38,172 bases of DNA. It comes from Myxococcales bacterium. GTDB lineage: Bacteria; Myxococcota_A; Polyangia; Haliangiales; Haliangiaceae. The translations under genes and the position numbers were made by a program. Positions 23,628-32,161 of the stretch are shown here, piece by piece. The notes beneath the pieces were generated by a model. That model made no database searches, was not told the DNA's origin, and saw only the letters and a program-made list of their open reading frames with translations. The stretch is from contig SXJR01000196.1 in NCBI GenBank assembly GCA_005779305.1, forward strand, positions 1 to 38,172. The letters run 5' to 3'. Within the stretch, counting starts at the first letter, position 1. Each line of letters opens with the position of its first letter.

Positions 23628-25499
23628 TCAACGCGCGTCGATCCGGACCACGGTGGTGTCGCCTGCGGTCGGCACGATCGTGGTGCGGTCGGCGCCTGGT
23701 TCCCACGAGGTGCTGCCATCTGCCTTGCGCGTGATCGCCTTCCACCGCAGGTGGCTGCCGGCGGGCAGGTCGACCGTGCCGGTCCACACGGGCCAGCTCG
23801 CTCCGTCGAGCGCGAGCGCGGCCGCCGGTGACCACGCTCCCAGCTCGCTCAGCTCACCGGCGATGGCGACGGTGTCACCCCACTGGGTGCGGCTGTCGTG
23901 GACCGCGAAGGTCACCTTCACCCGCGGCCAGGCGTCCGGGTTCCACGCGGGATCGTACTCGCGGATCAGCGCGGCCAGCTCGCCGGTCACACGCGCGGCG
24001 AGCGCGCGGTCGCGGACGACCAGCTGGTCCTCGTCGTTGCGGTAGGCCGCGTCGAAGTACCAGTTGAACGCGCCGGCCACGACGACTTCGCCGTCGATCA
24101 CCGCCAGCTTGTGATGCATCGAGGCGTGGGGGCTTCGCGTGTTGTCGGCGCGCACCACGTGGATGCCCTGGGCCTCGAGCCACTCGTCGGACGGGTCATC
24201 CTCGGAGATCACGCCGCGGTACTCGGACGCTTCATGGATGCCGTGGTCGAGGATGATCTGGACGTCGACGCCGCGACGGCGTGCGGTGGCCAGTCGCTGA
24301 AACAGCGACGTGTCGTCGTAGGCCACGTCCTTGCACGTGAACATCGCGACGTGGATGGAACGGGTGGCGCCGTCGATCAGGCGACCCAGGATCCGTTGCG
24401 GTGCCTCGTCGGGGGCGAAGCTGACCGAGACCGCGGCGGAGGGGTCAGCGGCCGCGGTCCGTGCCGTCAGGGGGCCGCCGGCGAGCGCCGTGAAGCGCTC
24501 GGCGTACGCGGTCACCAGGGTCGGTTCGCCGCTGGTGAACAGCGCCTCGTGGTTCTCGTGGCGGGCGCCGGGTTCCCAGTTGAAGGAGCCGGTGGCCATG
24601 CGCCGTCCGTCGAGGATCACCAGCTTGTCGTGCATGGCGCCGCCGGGCCGGAACGCGCCCAGCACCGGGACGCCCGCTCCGATCAGCCGATCGTCGCCAC
24701 GGTACCACTCGTACCAGGGGCGAAGCTTGCGCCCGTCGAAGACGACCCGGACGTCGACGCCGGTCCGGTGGGCCTCGATCAGCCTGTCGATCAGCTGGTC
24801 ATCGGTGACGTTGAACACCGCCGCGTGCAGGGTGTGGCGCTCGCCGGGCGCCGCCCGCTGGCGCGCGATCACGTCGTCGATGGCCGCGATCATCGTCTCG
24901 CCCGGATCCTGGAACGGCGCGAACACGACGTCGAGCGGCGCACCGTCCGGCGCGATCGGCGAGTCGGTCGCCAGCCAGCGCTCGTCGGGCGGCGCCGCCG
25001 CGTCGCCCACCCCTGCGATGCGACGCCAGGGCGTGACCACCATCTCGTCGACACCGTCGCCGTCGGCGTCGTGCTGCAGACGCAGGCGAGCCATCACGGG
25101 GCCGGCCCCATCGCCGCCGAACAACTCGAGGGTGTCGGTGCCCCAGCGCTCCATCCCACCGCCCAGCTCGCCTTCGTAGGCCATCGGGTGCAGCGTATGT
25201 GCGAACCCCGCCGGGTGGGGCGCGACCACCTCGGCCAGCACCCGCTTGTGGTGGCGGCGGTTGGCCACCCTCGCATCGATCCACCCACGCGCGAAGGGAG
25301 CGCCGCCCGGTGCCGTTGCCGGCCACGTCCCGCTGGCCTCGAACGCGAGCAACTCGGGCGCGGCCAGCAAGCCGGCGGCGCGGGCGGCCTCGTCAGCGGA
25401 CTCCTCGGCCGCGAGGCACCCGCCCGCAGCGATGCCGATCAGTCCGGCCAGCGCCGCGGCCCTTCGAGAGGTGCCGGAGGCGCTAGTAGCGGAAGGCAT
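23628..25499 (-). CDS. Phospholipase D-like lipoprotein with C-terminal CBM20 domain (copy 1)
   Basis: 623 residues. ATG 25499 starts a lipoprotein signal with lipobox AGGC (lipid Cys 28). Residues about 50-190 form an unassigned beta-rich domain that includes a calcium-loop-like DADGDGVDE. Two PLD half-domains follow, each with an intact HxKxxxxD: H290/K292/D297 and H462/K464/D469, each followed by the usual GSFNW or GAFNW strand. Residues about 527-615 are a CBM20 starch-binding domain (VTFAVHDSRTQWGDTVAIAG, ELGAWSP, VWTGTVDLPAG, WEPGADRT). It would hydrolyse phosphodiesters such as phospholipids or DNA outside the cell while bound to alpha-glucan. It overlaps the end of copy 2 by 17 bases, so the pair is coupled. 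The combination of PLD and CBM20 is unusual. Confidence 0.9.
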   Translation of the reverse strand: MPSATSASGTSRRAAALAGLIGIAAGGCLAAEESADEAARAAGLLAAPELLAFEASGTWPATAPGGAPFARGWIDARVANRRHHKRVLAEVVAPHPAGFAHTLHPMAYEGELGGGMERWGTDTLELFGGDGAGPVMARLRLQHDADGDGVDEMVVTPWRRIAGVGDAAAPPDERWLATDSPIAPDGAPLDVVFAPFQDPGETMIAAIDDVIARQRAAPGERHTLHAAVFNVTDDQLIDRLIEAHRTGVDVRVVFDGRKLRPWYEWYRGDDRLIGAGVPVLGAFRPGGAMHDKLVILDGRRMATGSFNWEPGARHENHEALFTSGEPTLVTAYAERFTALAGGPLTARTAAADPSAAVSVSFAPDEAPQRILGRLIDGATRSIHVAMFTCKDVAYDDTSLFQRLATARRRGVDVQIILDHGIHEASEYRGVISEDDPSDEWLEAQGIHVVRADNTRSPHASMHHKLAVIDGEVVVAGAFNWYFDAAYRNDEDQLVVRDRALAARVTGELAALIREYDPAWNPDAWPRVKVTFAVHDSRTQWGDTVAIAGELSELGAWSPAAALALDGASWPVWTGTVDLPAGSHLRWKAITRKADGSTSWEPGADRTTIVPTAGDTTVVRIDAR

Positions 25500-26949
25500 C
25501 GTCGATCTCCGCGCTCGTGACCTGCGGATCGGTTGGCAGCACGACCTCGCGGTCCGCTCCCACCTCCCAGTCGACGCGCCCGTCGGCTCGCACCAGCGCC
25601 AGCTTGTAGCGCAGGCGGGCACCGGCCGGCACCGTCACGCGCCCGGTCCACCGCGGCCAGGTCGCGCCGTCGAGCCGGACGCCGCGCGCAGGATCCCATG
25701 CGCCCAGCTCCGGCGCATCGCCGACGAGCACCAGCTCGTCTCCCCACGCGGTCCGATCGCAGGTGGCGCCGATCGACAGCTCGAGGGCGGGCAACGGAAG
25801 GGCGCCGTCGCCGCCGTAGCGCCGCCACAGCCGCCCCATCTCGCCGGCGTACGCGGCCGCGACCTCGGCGTCGCGGATCACCACCAGGTCTTCGTCGTTC
25901 GAGAACGTGGCGGTCGTGGTCCAGTTGTAGGCGCCAACCAGCACGCGGTCGTCGATGACGGCGAACTTGTGGTGCATCGCGGTGTACGGCCCGGTCGTGT
26001 TGTGCGCCTCGATCACGGAAATCCCGGCCGCCCGGAGCCGCTCGTCCTCGACGGACTCGATCGACTGCTTCCGGTCGGTGACGACGAAGACCTGCACACC
26101 ACGGTTGTGCGCGCGGACGAGCGCGTCACTGGCGCTGCGCAGGCGCAACGAGAACACGGCGACGAAGATGCGCGACTGCGCCCCGTCGATGGCCGACGTC
26201 ACCACCCGGTCGAGTCGGTCCTCCGGCGAGAAGTAGAGCTGGGCCGGTCCCGGCAGGTCGCCGATCCGCGGTCGCTTGACCTGGCTACGGATCTCGTCGA
26301 GCTGGGCCGCGACCACCGCGGCCATGGTCGGCGAGCGGAACACCAGCAGTGATTCGTCGTTGTCGTGGAGCGCGCTGGTCCCCCAGTTCGCCGAGCCCAT
26401 CGTCACCAGCTCGCCGTCGATCACCGACAGCTTGTCGTGCACGGTCGCGTACTCGGAGCGGCGGTTGGTCACCGGCGTGATCGTCAGCCCTGCCGCGACG
26501 AGATCATCGTCGAGCGTGTTGTGGTCCTTCACCATCTGCTTGCCGTCCCACAGCACCTCGACTGCCACGCCGCGCCTCTGCGCGTCGAGCAGCGCGTAGC
26601 CGAGGCGCGCGCTGGTGACGTTGTACATGGCGACTCGCACCGAGCTCCGGGCCGCGCCGATCTCGTGAGCGAGTCGGTCTTCGGCTGCCTCGCCGCCAGG
26701 GATGAAGTAGATGTCCAGCGCGCCGTCGCCCCAGCCGTCGATGGTCTCGACCGCTCCGGAGACCTCGGCCACGTCGACCGCGGCCGGCTCGCTGATGCAG
26801 GCCGTGGCCACCAGGCTGACGATCAGGGCCGCCAGCCGGCCTGCCGGATGGGGGCCGGAGCCCGACCGGGGGCCGACCGCTGGAATCGAAGTGAGGAAGG
26901 TGACGGGCACGAGGCGCTCATCAGCAACCGGCGCGCCAGCATCCGCCAC
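25483..26949 (-). CDS. Phospholipase D-like lipoprotein with C-terminal CBM20 domain (copy 2)
   Basis: 488 residues from GTG 26949 (AAGG about 8 bases before); GTG 26910 is an alternative. The signal ends at VATAC (lipid Cys 51), rather far from the N-terminus, which favours the later start. Two HKD motifs are complete: H171/K173/D178 (VHDKLSVID, then GSANW) and H326/K328/D333 (MHHKFAVID, then GAYNW). Residues about 388-475 form a CBM20 domain (CDRTAWGDELVLVGDAPELG, WTGRVTVPAG, WEVGADREVV). It lacks the N-terminal beta domain of copy 1 but is otherwise a paralogue from a tandem duplication. It is first in the two-gene operon and divergent from the EEP lipoprotein gene. Predicted function: an extracellular or periplasmic phosphodiesterase. 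Confidence 0.9.
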   Translation of the reverse strand: MADAGAPVADERLVPVTFLTSIPAVGPRSGSGPHPAGRLAALIVSLVATACISEPAAVDVAEVSGAVETIDGWGDGALDIYFIPGGEAAEDRLAHEIGAARSSVRVAMYNVTSARLGYALLDAQRRGVAVEVLWDGKQMVKDHNTLDDDLVAAGLTITPVTNRRSEYATVHDKLSVIDGELVTMGSANWGTSALHDNDESLLVFRSPTMAAVVAAQLDEIRSQVKRPRIGDLPGPAQLYFSPEDRLDRVVTSAIDGAQSRIFVAVFSLRLRSASDALVRAHNRGVQVFVVTDRKQSIESVEDERLRAAGISVIEAHNTTGPYTAMHHKFAVIDDRVLVGAYNWTTTATFSNDEDLVVIRDAEVAAAYAGEMGRLWRRYGGDGALPLPALELSIGATCDRTAWGDELVLVGDAPELGAWDPARGVRLDGATWPRWTGRVTVPAGARLRYKLALVRADGRVDWEVGADREVVLPTDPQVTSAEIDDAFRY

Positions 26950-27066
26950 CAGGCCTTGCCGGGTTGCGCCCCGGCGGCGTTGCTTGTTGCAACACGTGGC
27001 TGACGGTGCTGCCAGCCATCGCGCTCGCCCCTTGTGGGGAGCGCCCGGACGGCGTATCGGAAGGCC

Positions 27067-27918
27067 ATGCGCCGGCTCTCGCTCGCCATGCTCGCCGCCT
27101 CCGCGTGCACGCAGGCTTCGTCAGGCGATCCGGACGGTGGGGCGGTCTCCGACGGCGCCGCTGTGGATGCAACGACGCCGGCGCCGCTGGTGGTCGTCAC
27201 CCTCAACCTGCGCTGCCTGATCGACGGCTGGGAGGCGCGGTTGCCGGTGATCGCCGACGGCCTGGCCGCGGCCGCCCCCGACGTGATCGGGCTCGAGGAG
27301 GTGTGCCTCGAGCCAGGAGGTCGGGACGCTCTCGAGGCGCTGGTCGGCGCGCTCGCAGCGCGCGGCGTGGCGCCCCTGGCGAGCACCCGCACGGTCACGC
27401 ACCGCGCGTGGGATGCGTACGACGAGGGACTGGCGATCCTGTCGCGCCATCCCATCGGCGAGGTCCGCGTCGAGTCACTGCCACCCGGCGCCATCCCGCG
27501 CAAGGTGCTCGCCGCCCGGATCGATCGCGCCGGCGACTCGTTCGCGTTCGGGACGACGCACCTCGATCACCAGGACGCTGCAGTGCGTGCGCGCCAGGCC
27601 GCGGCCGCAGCCACGGCGGTCGCCCGGCTGACGAGCACGGGCCCGCGCGTCCTGGTCGGCGATCTCAACGAGGGGCCCGGAGGAGGCGTGAGCACCGCGT
27701 TCGAGGCGAACGCGTGGGTCGACACCTGGGCCGCCCTCCATCCCGGCGACGCCGGACCGACCTTCCCTTCGTCGAGCCCGACCGCACGCATCGACTACGT
27801 CTGGGTCTCCAGCTCGCTGGTACCGCAAGCCATCGAGCGAACCTTCACGCTTCCGTTGGCCGGCGTGTACGCATCCGATCATCTCGGCCTGCGCGCGGTC
27901 CTGATTCCCTCTCAGTGA
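27067..27918 (+). CDS. Endonuclease/exonuclease/phosphatase (EEP) family lipoprotein
   Basis: 283 residues. ATG 27067 has GGAAGG 2 bases before CC-ATG and begins a lipoprotein signal (MRRLSLAMLAASAC, lipid Cys 14). After a Ser/Gly/Asp-rich linker (residues 18-38), the DNase I-like fold shows all catalytic motifs: Asn 47 (TLNLR), Glu 78 (GLEEV), His 165 (TTHLDH), Asp 199 and Asn 201 (GDLNEGP), a DYVWV strand and Asp 271-His 272 (SDHLGL). The family includes extracellular nucleases, sphingomyelinases and inositol phosphatases; the sequence does not settle which. It is divergent from two PLD-CBM20 lipoprotein genes, so the three make a set of surface phosphodiesterases. Confidence 0.88.
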   Translation: MRRLSLAMLAASACTQASSGDPDGGAVSDGAAVDATTPAPLVVVTLNLRCLIDGWEARLPVIADGLAAAAPDVIGLEEVCLEPGGRDALEALVGALAARGVAPLASTRTVTHRAWDAYDEGLAILSRHPIGEVRVESLPPGAIPRKVLAARIDRAGDSFAFGTTHLDHQDAAVRARQAAAAATAVARLTSTGPRVLVGDLNEGPGGGVSTAFEANAWVDTWAALHPGDAGPTFPSSSPTARIDYVWVSSSLVPQAIERTFTLPLAGVYASDHLGLRAVLIPSQ

Positions 27919-27982
27919 CGCGAGGTGAGACGGTTGGAGGTGAAGTCGACCGCATGAAACGCGCCCCACGTGCCACGTCAGC

Positions 27983-29146
27983 TCAGCGGCGTGTCTCCCA
28001 GCTGCTCGAGTCGAGCGTGAACAGCGCGAGCACGGTCATGAGGCCGTTGCTGATTGGCATGCACACCGCGTGCGGGACGTAGGAGAGGGCGCTGACCCGT
28101 TCGTGTGCTGGCCAGGAGCGCACCCTCCACCGGTAGTAGAGGCCGTAGGCCCCGAGGAAGGCCGCGTGGACCATGACCACCTGCAACAAGCGTCCGGCGA
28201 CCAGCGCGCCGAACATGCCGATGGGATAGAGCACCAGCAGCGACGCGGCCCCGAAGTAGCTGATGGCGACCAGCGGGGTCAGCTTCCACACGTGGCTGCA
28301 GCCGCCGAGGTAGTCGATGATGTGGGCGCGCCGCCACCGTAGCTGCTGGTTGAAGTACTCGGCCAGCGTCGCGGGCACGAACGTCCGGCAGCGCGCCTCC
28401 AGGGTCGAGGTGGTGTGGTAGCCGGCCTTGACGATCTGGCGGGTCAGGAAGCGGTCCTCGCCGTACTTGATGGGCACGCCCAGGACGGCGCGCTCCTCGA
28501 GGATGGGCATGAGCTCGAGCAGCACGGAGCGACGGTAGGCGGCGAGGCACGCCGACACCGCCATCACATGGTGGAACGACTTCTCGAGGTTCTTGGCGAC
28601 GAAGTACGCGTACCAGTACTTCAGCACCTGCATCCGCGTGATCCAGTTGTCGTGCTTGTTGCGCACGTCGACCCAGCCGCCGACCGCGGCGATCGACGGA
28701 CGCGCGAAGCGACGAACCAGCTGACGGATCGCGCCCGGCTCGACCAGCACGTCAGAGTCGACGGAGACGATGAGCTCGCTATCCACCTCCCGGACGACGC
28801 GGTTGATGGCGAGACGCTTGCCGACGTTGACCGGGCTGTGCACCACGGACAGGCGGTCGTCGTCGACGGCGACGGCGCGGGCGCGCTGATGGCTATCGTC
28901 CGAGGAACCATCGTCGAAACAGACGACGCGCAGCTTCTCGCGCGGGTAGTCGGAGGCGAGCACGCTGCGCAGCGTGTCCTGGATGGCGTCGGCCTCGTTG
29001 AAGACCGGGATGACGACGGTGAGCGTCGGCTCGTAGTCATCGATCGTCTCGTCACCGCGGCCGCGGCCGCTGGCCCGAAAGGTCGCCGACAGATACCGAT
29101 TCACCAGCTGCACGATCGCCAGCAGATGTATCAGTACCCGGAGCAT
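27983..29146 (-). CDS. Family 2 glycosyltransferase, processive-synthase type
   Basis: 387 residues. One N-terminal helix (MLRVLIHLLAIVQLVN), then a GT-A domain with LTVVIPVFNEADAI (about 42-55), DDGSSDD, the metal/nucleotide motif SVDSDVL (DxD), the acceptor motif GEDRFLT (about 230) and QQLRWRR (QxxRW), followed by three to four helices. This set is characteristic of membrane processive synthases of the hyaluronan/chitin/NodC and cellulose type, which make beta-linked polysaccharide or oligosaccharide from UDP-sugars while moving it across the membrane. The gene is divergent from an ATP-grasp gene over 86 bases, suggesting shared control and a joint pathway. It lacks the FFCGS motif of some subfamilies. 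The product sugar is unknown. Confidence 0.9.
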   Translation of the reverse strand: MLRVLIHLLAIVQLVNRYLSATFRASGRGRGDETIDDYEPTLTVVIPVFNEADAIQDTLRSVLASDYPREKLRVVCFDDGSSDDSHQRARAVAVDDDRLSVVHSPVNVGKRLAINRVVREVDSELIVSVDSDVLVEPGAIRQLVRRFARPSIAAVGGWVDVRNKHDNWITRMQVLKYWYAYFVAKNLEKSFHHVMAVSACLAAYRRSVLLELMPILEERAVLGVPIKYGEDRFLTRQIVKAGYHTTSTLEARCRTFVPATLAEYFNQQLRWRRAHIIDYLGGCSHVWKLTPLVAISYFGAASLLVLYPIGMFGALVAGRLLQVVMVHAAFLGAYGLYYRWRVRSWPAHERVSALSYVPHAVCMPISNGLMTVLALFTLDSSSWETRR

Positions 29147-29232
29147 GTCGCGATCTTCGCCGCGAGGTCCGGCGAAGTCACGCGCCGCGGCGGACGCTTG
29201 ATCGACCGTGACCGCGCCGTCACAATTCGGAC

Positions 29233-30333
29233 GTGCGCGTCCTGCTCATCGAGGAAGGCTGGCACTCGACGCTCTACCTGGCCCGCGCGCTCGAGGACGC
29301 CGGCCACGCCGTGACCGTGCTCACCGCGAATGGCAGCCGGGCACGCCACCGCCACAAGACAGTGCTGTGGACGTCGGGCCCGCCGATCGAGGACGCCTCG
29401 TTCCTCTCTCACCTGCGTACGGTGGTCGAGCGCGGCGGGTTCGATCGGGTCTTTCCGCTGACCGAGCCGGCGATGACGCGACTCTGGGATGCCGAGGGGC
29501 CGTGGAGCGACCGCCTGCACCCGGCGACCGAGGAGTGGCAGCGGCGGCTGCTTCGAGACAAGCACGCGCTGGTCGAGTACATGGCGGCGCGCGGCATCGC
29601 GATCCCGGCGCACCGCCGCCTCGATCAGGCGCTCACTCACGGGCTCGACGCCGTGGCGCTCCCGGTCGTACTCAAGGGGGCGACCGGCGCGGGCGGCCGC
29701 ATGGTCTCGATCGTCGAGGACCGCCCGGCGCTCGCCCTCGCCGTGCGGCGGGCGAGCGCGCTGGGCGGCGAGTGGATCCTCCAGGAGCTCGTGGCCGGGT
29801 CCACGTATCTGTTCGGCGGGCTCTTCCACCGCGGCGAGCCGGTGCGGGTGTACGCGGGCGAGAAGGTCGAGCAGCATCCTCCGCGCACCGGCAGCGCGAT
29901 CCGCATCCGGTCGACGGTCGATCCGACCCTGCTCGACGTCGGCTGCCGCGCGATGCGGACGCTCGCGCTCAGTGGCTTCGCTAGCGCCGACTTCATGCGC
30001 CGACCCGACGGCAGCTACGTGCTGCTCGAGGTGAACCCGCGGCTGTGGGGCTCGTTGGCCGGCGCGCGCTCGGCCGGCGTCGACCTCTTCACGCCGTTCG
30101 CGGCGATGCTCGGCGGACAGGCCCCCGAGCCGGCGCTCGCCTTCGCCGACGGCGTCGACTGCCTCATCTTCCCGCGCTACCTGAACGCGCCATCGCACCG
30201 TAACGTCGCTGGCCTGCGCCGGGCGATGCGCGATCTCCGCACCGACCAGGGCCGCGACTGGCTCGACCCGCGCTTCGTGGCCCACACGCTGCGCCGCCTC
30301 TACCACATGAAGCGGCTCGCCCGTCGCCTGTGA
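29233..30333 (+). CDS. ATP-grasp superfamily ligase
   Basis: 366 residues from GTG 29233. The N-terminal pre-ATP-grasp Rossmann-like part (MRVLLIEEGWHSTLYLARAL, then DAGHAVTVLT) is followed by the ATP-grasp domain: LPVVLKGATGAGGRMV (Lys and Gly-rich loop, about residues 143-158), EWILQELVAGSTYLFGGLF, and the magnesium-binding ASADFMRRPDGSYVLLEVNP with ENxR-type EVNPRLWGS. It would activate a carboxylate by acyl phosphate and join it to an amine. Members beside glycosyltransferases often decorate saccharides or peptides with amino acids. Its divergent neighbour is the processive GT2, so modification of the same polymer or carrier is a reasonable guess, not shown by the sequence. The C-terminal 50 residues are basic. 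Confidence 0.88.
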   Translation: MRVLLIEEGWHSTLYLARALEDAGHAVTVLTANGSRARHRHKTVLWTSGPPIEDASFLSHLRTVVERGGFDRVFPLTEPAMTRLWDAEGPWSDRLHPATEEWQRRLLRDKHALVEYMAARGIAIPAHRRLDQALTHGLDAVALPVVLKGATGAGGRMVSIVEDRPALALAVRRASALGGEWILQELVAGSTYLFGGLFHRGEPVRVYAGEKVEQHPPRTGSAIRIRSTVDPTLLDVGCRAMRTLALSGFASADFMRRPDGSYVLLEVNPRLWGSLAGARSAGVDLFTPFAAMLGGQAPEPALAFADGVDCLIFPRYLNAPSHRNVAGLRRAMRDLRTDQGRDWLDPRFVAHTLRRLYHMKRLARRL

Positions 30334-30355
30334 CGGCTCTTGCGCTGGTCGAGAT

Positions 30356-30567
30356 GGGTACACTCACGTCGCCGGCAAGCTGCCGGCCTCGGGGCTGCTG
30401 TCGTTCTTCCTGGGCTGGCTGACCAACGGCGAGTACGGCGTCGAGCCGAGCGTGACGCTGTATCCCGCTGGCACCCCGCTGGTCTCCTGTACTACCTGCT
30501 GCCCTCGGCTGCGCTGCGGCGCGGCGACCTCGGCCAGGTTACGGTCCACGAGGGCGCCTCGATGTGA
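30356..30567 (+). pseudogene. Decayed DUF1963 (YwqG)-like fragment
   Basis: In the frame of 30356 the text reads YTHVAGKLPASGLLSFFLGW, then NGEYGVEPSVTLYPAGTPLV, which looks like a middle piece of DUF1963/YwqG proteins (LPxxGxLxFF). At about 30485 the frame breaks; the next frame continues sensibly as LYYLLPSAALRRGDLGQVTV and stops at 30567. There is no start region and no full-length domain. The match is by eye and weak, so this may be another decayed gene. Confidence 0.4.
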
Positions 30568-30596
30568 TCGGCGTCGCGTTGCGGCGGCGCTCCCCG

Positions 30597-30968
30597 CTAC
30601 GCGATTGCCTTCTCGACGACGAGGTCGAACTCGTTGCCGCGCTGGTAGATCCAGCGGCCGGCGTGGATCGGCGCGATGCCCATCGCGCGGAGGTGCTTGG
30701 CGACGAGCTCGACGAGGTCCGTGGAGAACGCGACCCTCGGCGGACCCGCCCAGATGAAGATGCGCGTGTTGGTCTCGCCCGCGAGCATGGTGTGCGTCCG
30801 CGTGATGTCGAGCCGCGTATCCGGGAATCCCGGGACCGTGCCGATCACCCATTCCCAGTAGTTCTCGGCGTCGGATTCCACGTCGCAAAGGCCCAGTCCC
30901 GCTCCGATGGCTTCCAGGGAAGCGCCGGAGACGAACCAGATGTCAGTGATCACAGCGCTTCGTACCAT
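30597..30968 (-). CDS. Small protein of unknown function, 123 residues
   Basis: From ATG 30968 (MVRSAVITDIWFVSGASLEA). Soluble, no signal peptide. It has an aromatic-rich middle (AENYWEWVIGTVPGFPDTRL), a beta strand pair TNTRIFIWAGPPRVAFSTDL and a C-terminal RWIYQRGNEFDLVV. An alpha/beta sandwich of about 120 residues like those of immunity proteins is possible, but I do not recognise a family. The frame is open 67 codons further upstream, but that part is Arg/Ser-rich and has no protein-like pattern. The 220 bases before it contain a 13-base direct repeat and no gene. Confidence 0.55.
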   Translation of the reverse strand: MVRSAVITDIWFVSGASLEAIGAGLGLCDVESDAENYWEWVIGTVPGFPDTRLDITRTHTMLAGETNTRIFIWAGPPRVAFSTDLVELVAKHLRAMGIAPIHAGRWIYQRGNEFDLVVEKAIA

Positions 30969-31007
30969 GGGAATGGCGCCGCCCCCCGACGCCGAGGTGA
31001 TCAGCGA

Positions 31008-31065
31008 CGTTCGAGGGCTGCGCCGAGCGTGAGCACCGCGGACCCGGAAACGCGTTCGAGGGCTG
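31008..31065. repeat. 13-bp direct repeat in an intergenic region
   Basis: CGTTCGAGGGCTG occurs at 31008-31020 and 31053-31065, 45 bases apart, in the 221-base gap between 30968 and 31190. No gene or promoter motif was recognised there; the repeat may be left from a small duplication. Confidence 0.6.
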
Positions 31066-31189
31066 ACGCTCTCTGACACGGTCTCGGACAGCCCGCCGCG
31101 ATGAGTGCGCCTCGCTCGGAGCGCCCCCAAGGATCGTGAACGTGTGCGACCCCCGAGGGAGTGGTCCAAGGCTTGCTCGTGGTTCCGGC

Positions 31190-32104
31190 ATGCGAACCCC
31201 TCGACTGATCGCGCTCCTCTCTTTGCCGCTCTTTGCAGCCGGCTGTGACCGCCCGCTCTCCGACGCCACCGTCCGGATGAGCGCGCCGGGTCTATACGAC
31301 AACGAGCTGTGGCTGGTGCCGTTCACCGACCTGATGATCGACCTGGACGGTGCCGACCCCGAGCTCGCCGACTGGACCGTCGAGACGGACTCGACCCTGG
31401 TGCTCGACGACGCCCCGTCCCTGTTCGAGGGCAACTTGCTGGTTCGTGTGCACTCGGGGGACGTCGGCGACGGCGAGCTGAGCGTGCTCGACGACGAGGG
31501 CGCCCTGGTGACCACCGTGCCGGTCCACGTCCGCCGCCCCGATGGCATGTACTTGACCGCCACCGTCGATGGCCTCGAGGGCGCTCGGTACGTCCCCGGG
31601 TCCAGCGTGCCCGTTCTCGAGAACGAGGTCACGCGAATGTCGGTGACCTATCACCTCCAGGACCGCGGGCTGGGTGGTTCCAACCAGCTCGTCGCCTCCA
31701 CGGCCACCGGCCTCGGGTATTCGGTCGACCACGGCGAGATCGACGCCGTCGAGATCAGCGCGCTGGACGAGCCCTACGACCTGACCCTGGAGGCCGGCGC
31801 GGCGACCATCTCGCTGCGCGTCGAGCCGGTCGCGCTCGCCGACGCCACGCTCGAGCTCGTCAGCAATGAGAACCGCTTGCCCGCCGGGGCCACGGCATCG
31901 GTCCGGCCACGCCTGCGTCAGAAGAACGGGGACATGGTGTTCGCGTCGCCCGGGCGATGGACGCGCGATGGTGCCCCGCTGCTGGCGTTCTACGCCTACT
32001 GGTACACGTACCAGCCGACCGCCACCGCGAGCGACGTCGAGGTGACGTTCGGCGGACCCGGCGGCCTGCGCGCGACGACGACCGTGCACGTCAGGGAGCC
32101 ATGA
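31190..32104 (+). CDS. Lipoprotein of unknown function, beta-rich
   Basis: 304 residues. ATG 31190 begins a signal peptide MRTPRLIALLSLPLFAAGC with lipobox AAGC (lipid Cys 19); a frame 18 codons longer has no signal-like start. The mature part is almost all beta strand with Ig-like spacing: NELWLVPFTDLMIDLDG, GNLLVRVHSGDVGDGELSVL, YLTATVDGLEGARYVPG, ATISLRVEPVALADATLELV, VEVTFGGPGGLRATTTVHV. Three or four Ig-like modules would fit. No catalytic motif is seen. It is probably a surface or periplasmic structural or adhesion protein. It converges with the pectinacetylesterase-like gene. Confidence 0.75.
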   Translation: MRTPRLIALLSLPLFAAGCDRPLSDATVRMSAPGLYDNELWLVPFTDLMIDLDGADPELADWTVETDSTLVLDDAPSLFEGNLLVRVHSGDVGDGELSVLDDEGALVTTVPVHVRRPDGMYLTATVDGLEGARYVPGSSVPVLENEVTRMSVTYHLQDRGLGGSNQLVASTATGLGYSVDHGEIDAVEISALDEPYDLTLEAGAATISLRVEPVALADATLELVSNENRLPAGATASVRPRLRQKNGDMVFASPGRWTRDGAPLLAFYAYWYTYQPTATASDVEVTFGGPGGLRATTTVHVREP

Positions 32105-32161
32105 GCTACGGGCGCGTCAGTTACCTGCGCAGGCAGGGGAGGGGGGCGCGGGCGCCCGGGC

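Noticed and set aside
23898-25520. Plus-strand frame of 540 codons opposite the PLD gene
   Set aside because: The minus-strand frame has complete PLD and CBM20 domains; the plus frame has no recognisable pattern.
26880-26945. Alternative lipoprotein-like start in another frame before PLD copy 2 (MLARRLLMSASC)
   Set aside because: It is out of frame with the PLD domains and very short; a frameshift is possible but not needed.
29131-30363. Minus-strand frame of about 410 codons opposite the ATP-grasp gene
   Set aside because: The plus strand carries clear ATP-grasp motifs; the antisense text is low-complexity.
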